DNA of 64,000 bases from positions 1,178,001-1,242,000 of the forward strand of contig NZ_JACNYK010000002.1 of assembly GCF_014692505.1 (NCBI RefSeq). The letters run 5' to 3'. Made by a program: the position numbers and the translations under genes. Of this stretch, positions 34,753 through 42,858 are shown piece after piece. The stretch is from Sphingobacterium arenae (lineage in GTDB: Bacteria; Bacteroidota; Bacteroidia; Sphingobacteriales; Sphingobacteriaceae). Every line of letters begins with the position of its first letter. Position 1 is the stretch's first letter. The notes under the pieces are model-generated. The model was not told the origin of the DNA. It ran no database searches and saw only the letters and a list, made by a program, of their open reading frames with translations.

Positions 34753-37700
34753 TCAATCTTTTTCGATTATCGGTGGAATAAGTTTATAGATGACTGGTGT
34801 TACAATCCGCGACAATAACGTAGAACTAATCAATCCACCGATCATAACGATAGCCAAGGGGGATATCAACGGATTACTAGACCACGCGATGGGTAACAGC
34901 CCTCCAATGGCCGTAAGTGAGGTTAAGATAATAGGCAAGAAGCGGATCTCACCAGCCTGCTCGATAGCATCGTTAAGTGCTACGCCCTCTCTTCGTAATT
35001 GATTCGTAAAATCCACCAACAGGATTGTATTTTTAACTTCAATACCCGCCAGAGCCACTAACCCAATTGTTGCGACGAAGGACAATGTATTCCCCGTAAC
35101 CAAAAGGGCCAACACGGCACCTACGATACCTAATGGAATTACGGATAAAACGATCAACGTACTCTTAAATGTCTTAAACTCCAATATCAGTACGGCGATA
35201 AATAAAAATACCGTCACCATAATAATGGTACCAAAGCCGCCAAAAGCGGTCTCCCGACTTTCTACTTCCCCGCCCATTTCGTAGGAATAACCAGTTGGAA
35301 AAGAAAAAGCGTCCATCTTCTTAATAACTTCCTGAATCACTGCATCATTGGTAAAGCCTTTAGCAACAGAGGCATTTACAGATACCATTCTGTTTTTGTC
35401 TTGATGATAAATATTAGGCGGTGAAGATTCGAACGCTAACGTTGCTAACTGTGCAAGAGGTATCGCCGTTCCTTCCACATTGTTAACGAAGATCCCGTCA
35501 AATACGGTCATATCGGGCATATTTAGCCGCGGGACGGTGACAACAATGCTATACTCGTTGTTATCCACCTTGGGATCGGTATATATCCCAACCTCGTACC
35601 CGGCTAACGCTATCCGCACCGTTTGATCAATCCGTACCGTAGGAACTCCCAACGCCACTGCCTTCTCTCTATTAACTAAAACTCGTAAGTCCGTTTTCTT
35701 ATTTTTTAACGGATTATTTATATACACATTGCCTGGTGTATTTTTCAACAGTTCTTCTACATCAGCTGCTAGACGTTGTAAGGTATCGAGATCATCTCCA
35801 AATAAACGCACTTCTACGGGAGATATAACGGGTACGCCTTGTTCAAAATTCTTCACCTCAATTTTGGCTCCCAAATAATTTGTCCATTTCTGTCGCAAAT
35901 CCTCAATCAATAACTCCTTTTCCTTTGCTTTCACATCGTCATGCAACTGAACAAAAATATCGGCGTACCCCACATTTTCGCTGGCTTGACTCATGTTGTA
36001 ATAAATCGTCGGGTTTCCTTTTCCGACGTTACTCGTAAAAAATTTAATATCCTCTATTTGATGGAGCTCCCCTTCTATTTTCTTGGTTATACTATCCGTT
36101 GTTTGTAAACTACCTTGCAATGGTGCGGCAATGTGAATCATAAATTGTGGCTTTTCAGATGCTGGAAAAAGTGAAAATCCAACGACGGGAATCAATGCCA
36201 AAGAAGCTAAGAATATACCTAGTGCAATAATGGCTGTACGTGCAGGATGTTTTAGCGCCTTGTCTAGCCAGACAGCGTATGTACTGTGTATAATCTTCTT
36301 TAATACCCGTAAAATAGCATTCCCCTCTTGGGAAGCATGAGGTTTCAACAATTTGCTCGACAGAAAAGGAACGACAAGCAGGGCAATAAACATGGATCCA
36401 ACGACAGATGCGATAACAGCTGTGGGCATACTGCGTATAAAATCTCCGGCCATCTCGGGCATAAACATTAAGGGAAGAAAGGCGATCACCAGTGTAACAG
36501 TACAACCAACAACAGCTAATGCGATCTGGTGCGTTCCTTTGATCGCAGCTTCCAAACGTGTATATCCATCCCGCATCCATCGCTCAATATTTTCGACGAC
36601 CACAATACTATCATCCACCACTAACCCTAAAGCAACCACAAAACCAACTATACTGAGTTGATTTAAGGAATAACCGATGATATTCAATGTAATGAGTCCC
36701 AAGCCCAGCGAAAGTGGTATCGCAATCATAACGACCAACGATGCGCGAGAGCCTAAAGGCAATAGCGTAAACAAAACCAACGAAATGGCAATCACGAAAT
36801 CTATCGCGAGACCGCTTATTCTGCTATTGACTTGATCCGCTTGGTCGAAGTTCACGATAAAGTCTACATTAGCAGGAAGTGTTTGTCGAAATTCTTCAAA
36901 GACTTGACTATATGTGGCCTGCGTCTCGCTGATATTCATTCCACCTTTTTGTGCGGCATTCACCAACACGGCATGATACCCGTTCAGTCTAGTTATATGT
37001 GTAGGTTGTCCAAATGTGGGGTACACATCGGCTACATCGTTCAGAAGGATATTTCGTCCTTCTGCACTTGAAATGACCGTATTTTTGATTTGTTCAATAC
37101 TTTTATAGTCGCCACTGGTTGTTACACTAAAAGACTTGCCCCCGGCAACGACTGCACCCCCCGGAATATTTTGGTTCTCACTTTGCATCGCCTGGACGAC
37201 CTGATCCATCGGTATCTTTAAGTTAGCTAGTCGTGACAAATTTAAATCTACACGAATCAACTGATCTGGCAAACCGCTGATTTCTATATCTTTCAACGCT
37301 TTCACTTTCTCCAAGCGCGATTTTAAATCGTCTGCCAGACGTTTCATCGTGGCGGTCGATGCATTTTCAGAAATCAACGCGGTTTGGATTACACTGACCG
37401 TCGTGGGATCAACTTTCTTGACCTCTGCACTATAAATATTATCGGGAAGTTCTCCTTTCGCCGCACTCAGTTCCCGGATAAGTTCTTGATATTTTCCCTC
37501 ATAATTTTCGCCATACACGTACTCCACAAAAATAAAAGCGACGCCGTTGGTAATGGTTGTCTTGATACGCTTTATCCCATCTAAAGCGTAAAAGCGGCTT
37601 TCCAACGGCTTCACGACGAGTTGCTCCATATCTTTCGGACTTGTTCCCGGATATACGACAATAACAGGAAAGCTCACCGGCTTCATTTCTGGATCTTCCG

Positions 37701-37803
37701 CCCTAGGCATCGTCAGCATGGTACTGATGGCAACAACAACGACCATCAATACCATAATGAGTGTAAACTGGTAATTCTTAATAGGATATTTGATGAGGTT
37801 CAT
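34753..37803 (-). CDS. RND efflux transporter permease (inner membrane)
   Basis: 1016 residues. It has the classic layout: helix 1 (about 13-33), a large periplasmic loop with porter subdomains starting PGTSPKDMEQLVVKPLESRF, helices 2-6 including VGFVVALGLVVDDSIVVVEN with the paired proton-relay Asp residues, a second large loop, and helices 8-12 (TIGLVALAGIEVKNTILLVD). The family (AcrB/MexF-like, HAE1 type) pumps drugs or organics out by proton exchange. It is the third structural gene of tetR-tolC-hlyD-rnd; the gap to hlyD is 12 bases. Confidence 0.95.
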   Translation of the reverse strand: MNLIKYPIKNYQFTLIMVLMVVVVAISTMLTMPRAEDPEMKPVSFPVIVVYPGTSPKDMEQLVVKPLESRFYALDGIKRIKTTITNGVAFIFVEYVYGENYEGKYQELIRELSAAKGELPDNIYSAEVKKVDPTTVSVIQTALISENASTATMKRLADDLKSRLEKVKALKDIEISGLPDQLIRVDLNLSRLANLKIPMDQVVQAMQSENQNIPGGAVVAGGKSFSVTTSGDYKSIEQIKNTVISSAEGRNILLNDVADVYPTFGQPTHITRLNGYHAVLVNAAQKGGMNISETQATYSQVFEEFRQTLPANVDFIVNFDQADQVNSRISGLAIDFVIAISLVLFTLLPLGSRASLVVMIAIPLSLGLGLITLNIIGYSLNQLSIVGFVVALGLVVDDSIVVVENIERWMRDGYTRLEAAIKGTHQIALAVVGCTVTLVIAFLPLMFMPEMAGDFIRSMPTAVIASVVGSMFIALLVVPFLSSKLLKPHASQEGNAILRVLKKIIHSTYAVWLDKALKHPARTAIIALGIFLASLALIPVVGFSLFPASEKPQFMIHIAAPLQGSLQTTDSITKKIEGELHQIEDIKFFTSNVGKGNPTIYYNMSQASENVGYADIFVQLHDDVKAKEKELLIEDLRQKWTNYLGAKIEVKNFEQGVPVISPVEVRLFGDDLDTLQRLAADVEELLKNTPGNVYINNPLKNKKTDLRVLVNREKAVALGVPTVRIDQTVRIALAGYEVGIYTDPKVDNNEYSIVVTVPRLNMPDMTVFDGIFVNNVEGTAIPLAQLATLAFESSPPNIYHQDKNRMVSVNASVAKGFTNDAVIQEVIKKMDAFSFPTGYSYEMGGEVESRETAFGGFGTIIMVTVFLFIAVLILEFKTFKSTLIVLSVIPLGIVGAVLALLVTGNTLSFVATIGLVALAGIEVKNTILLVDFTNQLRREGVALNDAIEQAGEIRFLPIILTSLTAIGGLLPIAWSSNPLISPLAIVMIGGLISSTLLSRIVTPVIYKLIPPIIEKD

Positions 37804-37815
37804 ATAGAAAGTTTT

Positions 37816-38880
37816 TTATTGCTCGATCACTTTTATAGGGGTACCGTCAACCAAATACGGACTACCGGATACAATTAATGCTGTCGCTTCTTCCAATCCA
37901 GCAGAAATTAGCACCTCATCTGCTTGAATGGATGCAATATGCACTTTTGCTTTTCGAGCTGTTTTTCTATCATCTGTTATAAATACATATCCTTCTTTTC
38001 CATTTCCTTCTAAGAGCGATTCATACGGAATCGACCATGTAGCTTGTTTTACAGCGCGAGGCTGCATATACGCTTTACCAAACATACCTGCAGCTATCTT
38101 TGCAGAAGGATTATCGACAAGCGTTAGGTATACGCTAAAAGTACCTGTTTTAGGATCTAATCCTTTCGATTTTTTTCGTACAATTGCAGGGTACATCCCT
38201 TCCCCCAACGCGTCGGATGAGATCTCTGCAGCATCTCCTTCATCGACTGCTGCCCATTGTCTATCCGATACACCGACCTTCAATTGCCAATTCCCATCGC
38301 TTGCGCCGTTTACTTGTAAAACCGGCGTACCGGGGCCGACCACCTGCCCTTCCTGAGCCAACCGGGCGAGCACATAACCATTGCTCGTCGAGCGTATATC
38401 GGTATATTGTTGATTGATGCGTACGCTCTTGATATCTTGTTGTGCCAGATCAAGCGCTGTCTTCGCATTTTGCATCTGCTCCAACGTAGAAACACTATCG
38501 TAATACAGTTTACTTGCCCGTTCATAATCCCGTTTAGCTTTTTCCAACGCTAACGATGCCTGTGAGACCTTTGCCTCGATTTCATCTGTGTGCACACGTG
38601 CTAGAAGCTGGCCTGCTTTAATAGGATCACCCTCCCGAACATAAATCCGTTCGATAACACCACCATTTTTAAAACCCAGCAGTGTTTCATCATCTGTGGT
38701 GAATGTACCCGTTGCCTCAAAACTGGTCCCAGTCTCGTCCGAATGTAAGCGCATCAATGTTACAGGAATGGTATCCGTATACGAAATGGCGGATTGGCGA
38801 TCTGCTTGGCCACAAGAAGATAAAAACACGGTCAAATAAACAACAGAAACTAAAAGATTAAAAAATTTGTTCATGATCAA
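37816..38880 (-). CDS. RND efflux periplasmic adaptor (membrane fusion protein)
   Basis: 354 residues. The lipobox is LSSCGQ near residue 23. Then come a lipoyl-like half (GFKNGGVIERIYVREGDPIK), a helical hairpin (ASLALEKAKRDYERASKLYY), the second lipoyl half with VLARLAQEGQVVGPGTPV, a beta-barrel and a membrane-proximal domain near the end (KAKVHIASIQADEVLISAGL). It links the RND pump to TolC. The start ATG overlaps the tolC stop by 4 bases (ATGA type), a sign of coupled translation. Confidence 0.93.
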   Translation of the reverse strand: MIMNKFFNLLVSVVYLTVFLSSCGQADRQSAISYTDTIPVTLMRLHSDETGTSFEATGTFTTDDETLLGFKNGGVIERIYVREGDPIKAGQLLARVHTDEIEAKVSQASLALEKAKRDYERASKLYYDSVSTLEQMQNAKTALDLAQQDIKSVRINQQYTDIRSTSNGYVLARLAQEGQVVGPGTPVLQVNGASDGNWQLKVGVSDRQWAAVDEGDAAEISSDALGEGMYPAIVRKKSKGLDPKTGTFSVYLTLVDNPSAKIAAGMFGKAYMQPRAVKQATWSIPYESLLEGNGKEGYVFITDDRKTARKAKVHIASIQADEVLISAGLEEATALIVSGSPYLVDGTPIKVIEQ

Positions 38881-40253
38881 GGAATTTGAAAGGTTGCCGA
38901 TTCACGTTCTAATTTAGCCAATGCTGCAAGCACTTGTAACTGACTCAGGTTGACCGAAAGTTTAGCGGACGTATATTGACTACGCGCATCAATGGTTTCT
39001 ATATAACTATTCACACCTTCGCTATAGCCTCGCTGAATGAGCCGTTGATAGGTAGACGCAGCTTCGAGCTGCACTTTCGATTTTTCATAATTTTTAAGAG
39101 CTGCAAGCACATCATTCCGGGCAGCTCTTGCCGCCAATGTTAATTGTTGCTCCGCTTGCGCTTTCCTATTCCATGATTCGGCAAGGTCGATTTTCGTCTC
39201 CTCAATCTTCAACCGATTTCTATTGCCTTGAAAGAGCGGCATGGATAACGTTAGACCAACCATAAAATAGCGCGAATCTTGGTTAAATTTCAAGCCTTCC
39301 GCTTGCGATCCTAAATCAAGAAATCCACTTACTTTCGGTACCAGATATCGTTTGTTCATTTGTAATGCAGATTCTTGCATCGCAATACCAGCTTGTAAGG
39401 CGAGCAGCTCCTCACGGTGCGAAACATCGATTTCCCGCCCGTCTTGCAGGCTTTGATTCTGTTCTAGAAAAAGTGTACTATCCCGTTCGATAAATGCGTC
39501 AGCATCCCTATTCAGGAGCGCGTTAAAATACAGAGCGCTGTTTTTAATATTGTTTTCTACTTCTGCGAGTTGAGATTCGATTTGTGCTATTTCTGCTTTT
39601 GCCCGTATAATGTAGGCTGGCAAGCCCTTACCGGCGTCTAACAGTTTTTGATTAGACCGAAGCCCCTCGTGGGCCAAATCCAAAGAAGATTTATAAATAC
39701 CTTCCATCTGCAGAGCACTAAGATGTTGGTAATAGGCCTCCTTAATCTCCTTAACTAATTCTCGTTTATAAATGCCTACTTCTGATTCTTGCAGACGTAC
39801 CGCATCCGTTTTAATTTGCTTATTATACGTTATATTGGTGTTAATAAGCGGAACTATCGTGCGAACTTTAGCATCGTAGTAGTTTTGGGGGAGAAAATTG
39901 ATGGTTTCATTCTGTATTTGTGGGAAAGCTTGCGATTGCGTAAGTGTATTCAATGTGCTATAAACCGGATTCAGCAAATCTCCCACGGGCAGGTTGATAG
40001 ACCGACCACCTTTCGCATGTGTGTACGAAACGTCTACGTCCACAGCAGGTAGGTACATGGATTTCGCCACTTGTAATGCATTCATGGCCCGTTGTAAGGA
40101 GAGGTGTTTTTGTTGGAGCACCAAATTATTGTTCAGCCCGTCTTCTATATAATGTGGCAAGGGCGATTCCTGCCCCACCGTTTTTCCATATAAAAAGCAT
40201 ATCAAAATCAAACTTATGAATACCGTCCTTATTATTAACAGTGTTAAGTTCAT
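38877..40253 (-). CDS. TolC-family outer-membrane efflux protein
   Basis: 458 residues from the ATG at 40253 (MNLTLLIIRTVFISLILICF); a further ATG 18 codons upstream overlaps the regulator gene and precedes the signal peptide, so it is unlikely. Two halves of long coiled-coil helices (NNLVLQQKHLSLQRAMNALQ, AEIAQIESQLAEVENNIKNS, QLTLAARAARNDVLAALKNY) are typical of OEP. It forms the exit duct with HlyD and RND. It starts 10 bases after the tetR stop. Confidence 0.92.
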   Translation of the reverse strand: MNLTLLIIRTVFISLILICFLYGKTVGQESPLPHYIEDGLNNNLVLQQKHLSLQRAMNALQVAKSMYLPAVDVDVSYTHAKGGRSINLPVGDLLNPVYSTLNTLTQSQAFPQIQNETINFLPQNYYDAKVRTIVPLINTNITYNKQIKTDAVRLQESEVGIYKRELVKEIKEAYYQHLSALQMEGIYKSSLDLAHEGLRSNQKLLDAGKGLPAYIIRAKAEIAQIESQLAEVENNIKNSALYFNALLNRDADAFIERDSTLFLEQNQSLQDGREIDVSHREELLALQAGIAMQESALQMNKRYLVPKVSGFLDLGSQAEGLKFNQDSRYFMVGLTLSMPLFQGNRNRLKIEETKIDLAESWNRKAQAEQQLTLAARAARNDVLAALKNYEKSKVQLEAASTYQRLIQRGYSEGVNSYIETIDARSQYTSAKLSVNLSQLQVLAALAKLERESATFQIP

Positions 40254-40263
40254 GTTTATTTTT

Positions 40264-40902
40264 TTATTTAGTCGATTCCAAATAACGCGCCAGCACACGG
40301 AAAGCATTCTCGATCATCCCTTCTTGGTCATCGCTTTCAAAAACGACCTGCATCATGCTTTTGAGGTGACCCGAAACGTACAAAGCGCACATGCCATGCA
40401 CAGAAGCCCAAGCCTCCATTGCCACATGATTCGGATCCAACCCTTTAAAGTACCCTACTTGCTGACAGTCTCGAACAGTCTGCAAAAGAAAGTCGAAAAC
40501 ACGCTCACCCTCCTCCCATTCTGTTTCTACACAATTAACCTCCAGATATTCCATAGGATCCTTCATGACAAACATCAGCTCATATAGATCGGGGTGTGTA
40601 AACGCAAAACGGATATAACATCTCCCTAAAGCCTTCAGTCGCTCAAAGGGAGATTCAACTTGCATGAGCGGTTGAAAGTTTTGTCGTAATACTTGAAATC
40701 CTTCCCGGTGCAACGCATATATTATATCCCGTTTATCTTTATAATATAAATAGATTGTCGTAGGGCTAAACTCAATCTCCTTTGCTATTTTCCGAATAGA
40801 GGTTGCGTCGTAACCTGCCGTGAGAAACAATTTTTTAGCGGCCTCCAAAATACGTTTGCGCAAATCTTCTTTGTGCCTGGTTTTCCGTTCTTGTATACCC
40901 AT
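40264..40902 (-). CDS. TetR/AcrR-family repressor of the efflux operon
   Basis: 212 residues from the ATG at 40902 (MGIQERKTRHKEDLRKRILE). The N-terminal TetR HTH is ILEAAKKLFLTAGYDATSIR, then AKEIEFSPTTIYLYYKDKRD. The C-terminal ligand domain follows the TetR_C_WHG-like pattern (RCYIRFAFTHPDLYELMFV). As the first gene of tetR-tolC-hlyD-rnd it should repress its own operon and be released by a substrate of the pump. Confidence 0.92.
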   Translation of the reverse strand: MGIQERKTRHKEDLRKRILEAAKKLFLTAGYDATSIRKIAKEIEFSPTTIYLYYKDKRDIIYALHREGFQVLRQNFQPLMQVESPFERLKALGRCYIRFAFTHPDLYELMFVMKDPMEYLEVNCVETEWEEGERVFDFLLQTVRDCQQVGYFKGLDPNHVAMEAWASVHGMCALYVSGHLKSMMQVVFESDDQEGMIENAFRVLARYLESTK

Positions 40903-40920
40903 ATAAATTCTTTTCGAAAA

Positions 40921-40943
40921 CAAAAGTAATGAACAGTGTTAAC
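40921..40943 (-). promoter_or_regulatory. Promoter and operator of the tetR efflux operon
   Basis: On the minus strand TACTTTTG (40928 to 40921) fits the -7 box, 19 bases before the start codon. The dyad AACAGTGTT (core 40932-40940) lies in the spacer next to it, where a repressor would block RNA polymerase. The same core appears again at 40237-40245 near the tolC start. Confidence 0.5.
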
Positions 40944-40983
40944 TTTTTAAAATTTTAAACCATTTTGTTTATAAAAAATAAGA

Positions 40984-41009
40984 AAGCCCCTGCAAAATTG
41001 CAGGGGCTT
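40984..41009 (-). terminator. Terminator after hsp20
   Basis: AAGCCCCTGCAA (40984-40995) pairs perfectly with TTGCAGGGGCTT (40998-41009). On the minus strand it is followed by a T-rich run. It separates hsp20 from the tetR promoter. Confidence 0.85.
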
Positions 41010-41039
41010 CTTCCTCACCTTAAACCACACTACTCACAA

Positions 41040-41483
41040 TTATTTTACTTCGATAAGTCTTTTTGCTACAATTGCATCTTCTTTCTTACCCACGGTTACC
41101 TGTAGCACACCGTCTAGATATTCTGCTTCGATGTCATTGTAGTTTACAGATTCTGGCAGAGAGAAAGAACGCGTAAACGAAGTATAATTGAATTCTTTCT
41201 TGCTGTACAATTTTTCCTCTACTTCTGTTTCTTCTTTTTTCTCCGCAGAAATAGTAATCAGATTTTTATCTACGTTAATTTTAAAATCTGATTTTTTCAA
41301 TCCCGGAGCCGCCAGTTCAATTTGGAAAGATTTATCCGTTTCAGCAATATTTACTCCAGGGACGCGCGTCACCAAACGATCCGAAATAAAAGAATCATTG
41401 AAAATATTATCAAAAAAGCTGTTCACATAAGGGTTAACTACATCTGAATTAACGGTTCTGTTGGGAAATTTGATTAATGCCAT
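41040..41483 (-). CDS. Small heat-shock protein, Hsp20/alpha-crystallin family
   Basis: 147 residues. The alpha-crystallin domain runs from about 38 (VNIAETDKSFQIELAAPGLK) to 135 (NYTDxxAEYLDGVLQV-type end, read as NYNDIEAEYLDGVLQVTVGK), with a short C-terminal tail (KRLIEVK) holding an IxV-like anchor. It binds unfolding proteins without ATP. It has a strong AGGAGG ribosome-binding site, which is unusual for Bacteroidota, and its own promoter and terminator, as expected for a highly expressed stress gene. Confidence 0.95.
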   Translation of the reverse strand: MALIKFPNRTVNSDVVNPYVNSFFDNIFNDSFISDRLVTRVPGVNIAETDKSFQIELAAPGLKKSDFKINVDKNLITISAEKKEETEVEEKLYSKKEFNYTSFTRSFSLPESVNYNDIEAEYLDGVLQVTVGKKEDAIVAKRLIEVK

Positions 41484-41490
41484 TTTATAT

Positions 41491-41496
41491 CCTCCT
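41491..41496 (-). promoter_or_regulatory. Strong Shine-Dalgarno site of hsp20
   Basis: AGGAGG on the minus strand, 7 bases before the ATG at 41483. Bacteroidota genes mostly lack such a site, so this one points to strong translation. Confidence 0.7.
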
Positions 41497-41539
41497 AAAT
41501 TTTAATTTTTCTTTATTTTATTACGTTTTTATATTAATC

Positions 41540-41573
41540 AAAGTTTATACCGAAATAACAGAACACACAAAAG
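41540..41573 (-). promoter_or_regulatory. Promoter of hsp20
   Basis: On the minus strand TTTTG (41573 to 41569), 20 bases, then TAAACTTTG (41548 to 41540), a TA-N3-TTTG variant of the -7 box. The start codon is 56 bases downstream. Confidence 0.45.
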
Positions 41574-41576
41574 GAG

Positions 41577-41618
41577 ACATTATGTCATTAATTTTCATTA
41601 TTACAAGACAAAATGTCT
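41577..41618. promoter_or_regulatory. Two GACA-N3-TGTC dyads 31 bp apart upstream of hsp20
   Basis: GACATTATGTC at 41577-41587 and GACAAAATGTC at 41608-41618 share the arms GACA and TGTC. Their centres are 31 bp apart, about three helix turns, and the first dyad ends 4 bases from the -33 box. This is the expected position for two activator or repressor dimers on one DNA face. Confidence 0.45.
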
Positions 41619-41632
41619 TTAAAATCATTTTT

Positions 41633-41998
41633 TTATATTTTATAATGTAACGAAACAACGGTCTGCACTTCGTCATGTCCGAACGGTGGCGTTATCTTAC
41701 GAATAGAAACCCGTGCTTCAACAAGAAAACTATAACGTGACCGTATGCCGGAAAGTAACTCTTCCGCTGCGGACTCAAGCAGTTTGCGTTCTTTTTTCAT
41801 AACCGCACACGTAAGTTGATAGAGTTCTTCATAATTAATGGTGTTCGTTAAATCTTCCGCATCGGGATTACGGAAAGGAAAATAGACAAATACATCCACG
41901 AAAAATTCATTCCCCAAAATACGTTCTTCTTCATAATAGCCAATAGGAGAAAAAAAACGAACATTACGTAATGCTACTTCTTGTATGACAGAACCCAT
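41633..41998 (-). CDS. folB: Dihydroneopterin aldolase
   Basis: 121 residues from MGSVIQEVALRNVRFF (ATG at 41998; another ATG two codons upstream). FolB features: LRNVRFFSPIGYYEEERILG with the catalytic and substrate Tyr/Glu, LTNTINYEELYQLTCAVMKK, ESAAEELLSGIRSRY and VSIRKITPPFGHDEVQTVVS. It converts 7,8-dihydroneopterin to 6-hydroxymethyl-dihydropterin in folate synthesis. Single gene, upstream of hsp20 with 150 bases between. Confidence 0.93.
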   Translation of the reverse strand: MGSVIQEVALRNVRFFSPIGYYEEERILGNEFFVDVFVYFPFRNPDAEDLTNTINYEELYQLTCAVMKKERKLLESAAEELLSGIRSRYSFLVEARVSIRKITPPFGHDEVQTVVSLHYKI

Positions 41999-42089
41999 AT
42001 ACAAACATATTAAAAATGAAACCGAGATGTAAATGTAAAAATTAATACATATTATTGTTTTAACTTATAAGCACCAAAATATTTATTCA

Positions 42090-42824
42090 ATGAAGATTCA
42101 ATTAGGAAGCACATTACTATTTTTGGCATTCTCGCTAGGTAGTATGGCACAGACAAAATTCAAACCCGAAGACACCGAATTTTATTCTCCGAAGCCTCCT
42201 GTTGTGAGACTCGAAAACCAAGTGCCCAACGACGCAATTATTCTCTTCGATGGGACAGACCTTGATCAATGGGTAAGCCGCAACAACCCCGAACAACCGG
42301 CCAACTGGACGGTAGCAAATAGTACACTCACTGTCAAACCTAAAACAGGCGATATTCAGACCAAACAGGTGTTTGAGGATTTTCAACTTCATGTGGAATG
42401 GAAAAGTCCGGAAATGATAAAAGGCAAAGGTCAGGGACGCGGAAATAGCGGAATATTTCTTCAAGGTCTATATGAAATCCAAGTGTTGGATAATAACGAT
42501 AATCCGACCTACGTGAATGGACAGGCAGGAAGTATTTACAAGCAGCAACCGCCGTTGGTAGAAGTCAGAGCCGCGGAAGAAGAATGGCACCACTACGACA
42601 TTATTTATAAAGCACCGCGATTTAATAAAGATGGCATGCTGATCAGTAAAGGAAGTGTTATGGTGTTACATAATGGCATATTGATACAGAACAATACCCA
42701 AATCGAGGGTACGACCGAATATATAGGTTTACCAAAAATACAGGCACATAGTGCGGGGCCTATTATTTTGCAGGATCATGGCGATTTAGTGAATTTCCGT
42801 AATATCTGGATTAGACCCTTATAA
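42090..42824 (+). CDS. Secreted DUF1080 (3-keto-disaccharide hydrolase) protein
   Basis: 244 residues. A signal peptide at about 1-20 ends LGSMAQ. The DUF1080 jelly-roll motifs are NDAIILFDGTDLDQWVSRNN, LHVEWKSPEMIKGKGQGRGN, SGIFLQGLYEIQVLDNNDNP, EEWHHYDIIYKAPRF and LQDHGDLVNFRNIWIRPL. The family includes 3-keto-glucoside hydrolases and other carbohydrate-acting proteins with a concanavalin-like fold. Substrate unknown. Divergent from folB; a palindromic hairpin follows. Confidence 0.92.
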   Translation: MKIQLGSTLLFLAFSLGSMAQTKFKPEDTEFYSPKPPVVRLENQVPNDAIILFDGTDLDQWVSRNNPEQPANWTVANSTLTVKPKTGDIQTKQVFEDFQLHVEWKSPEMIKGKGQGRGNSGIFLQGLYEIQVLDNNDNPTYVNGQAGSIYKQQPPLVEVRAAEEEWHHYDIIYKAPRFNKDGMLISKGSVMVLHNGILIQNNTQIEGTTEYIGLPKIQAHSAGPIILQDHGDLVNFRNIWIRPL

Positions 42825-42826
42825 GT

Positions 42827-42850
42827 AAGAGCGCTGCATGCAGCGCTCTT
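42827..42850. terminator. Bidirectional hairpin between convergent genes
   Basis: AAGAGCGCTGCA is directly followed by its reverse complement, giving a 24-base perfect palindrome between the DUF1080 gene and asnB. T-runs are short, so termination strength is uncertain. Confidence 0.6.
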
Positions 42851-42858
42851 AAATAATG

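Noticed and set aside
40235..40247. Perfect 13-bp palindrome inside tolC
   Set aside because: Not listed as a separate operator because it sits in codons 3-6 of tolC and may be due to the coding sequence; mentioned with the TetR finding instead.
41583..41651. Small open frame of 22 residues (starts MSLIFIITRQNV) with a Shine-Dalgarno-like AAGGAG
   Set aside because: It overlaps the dyads upstream of hsp20 and the end of folB on the opposite strand; the hydrophobic residues follow from A/T-rich sequence.
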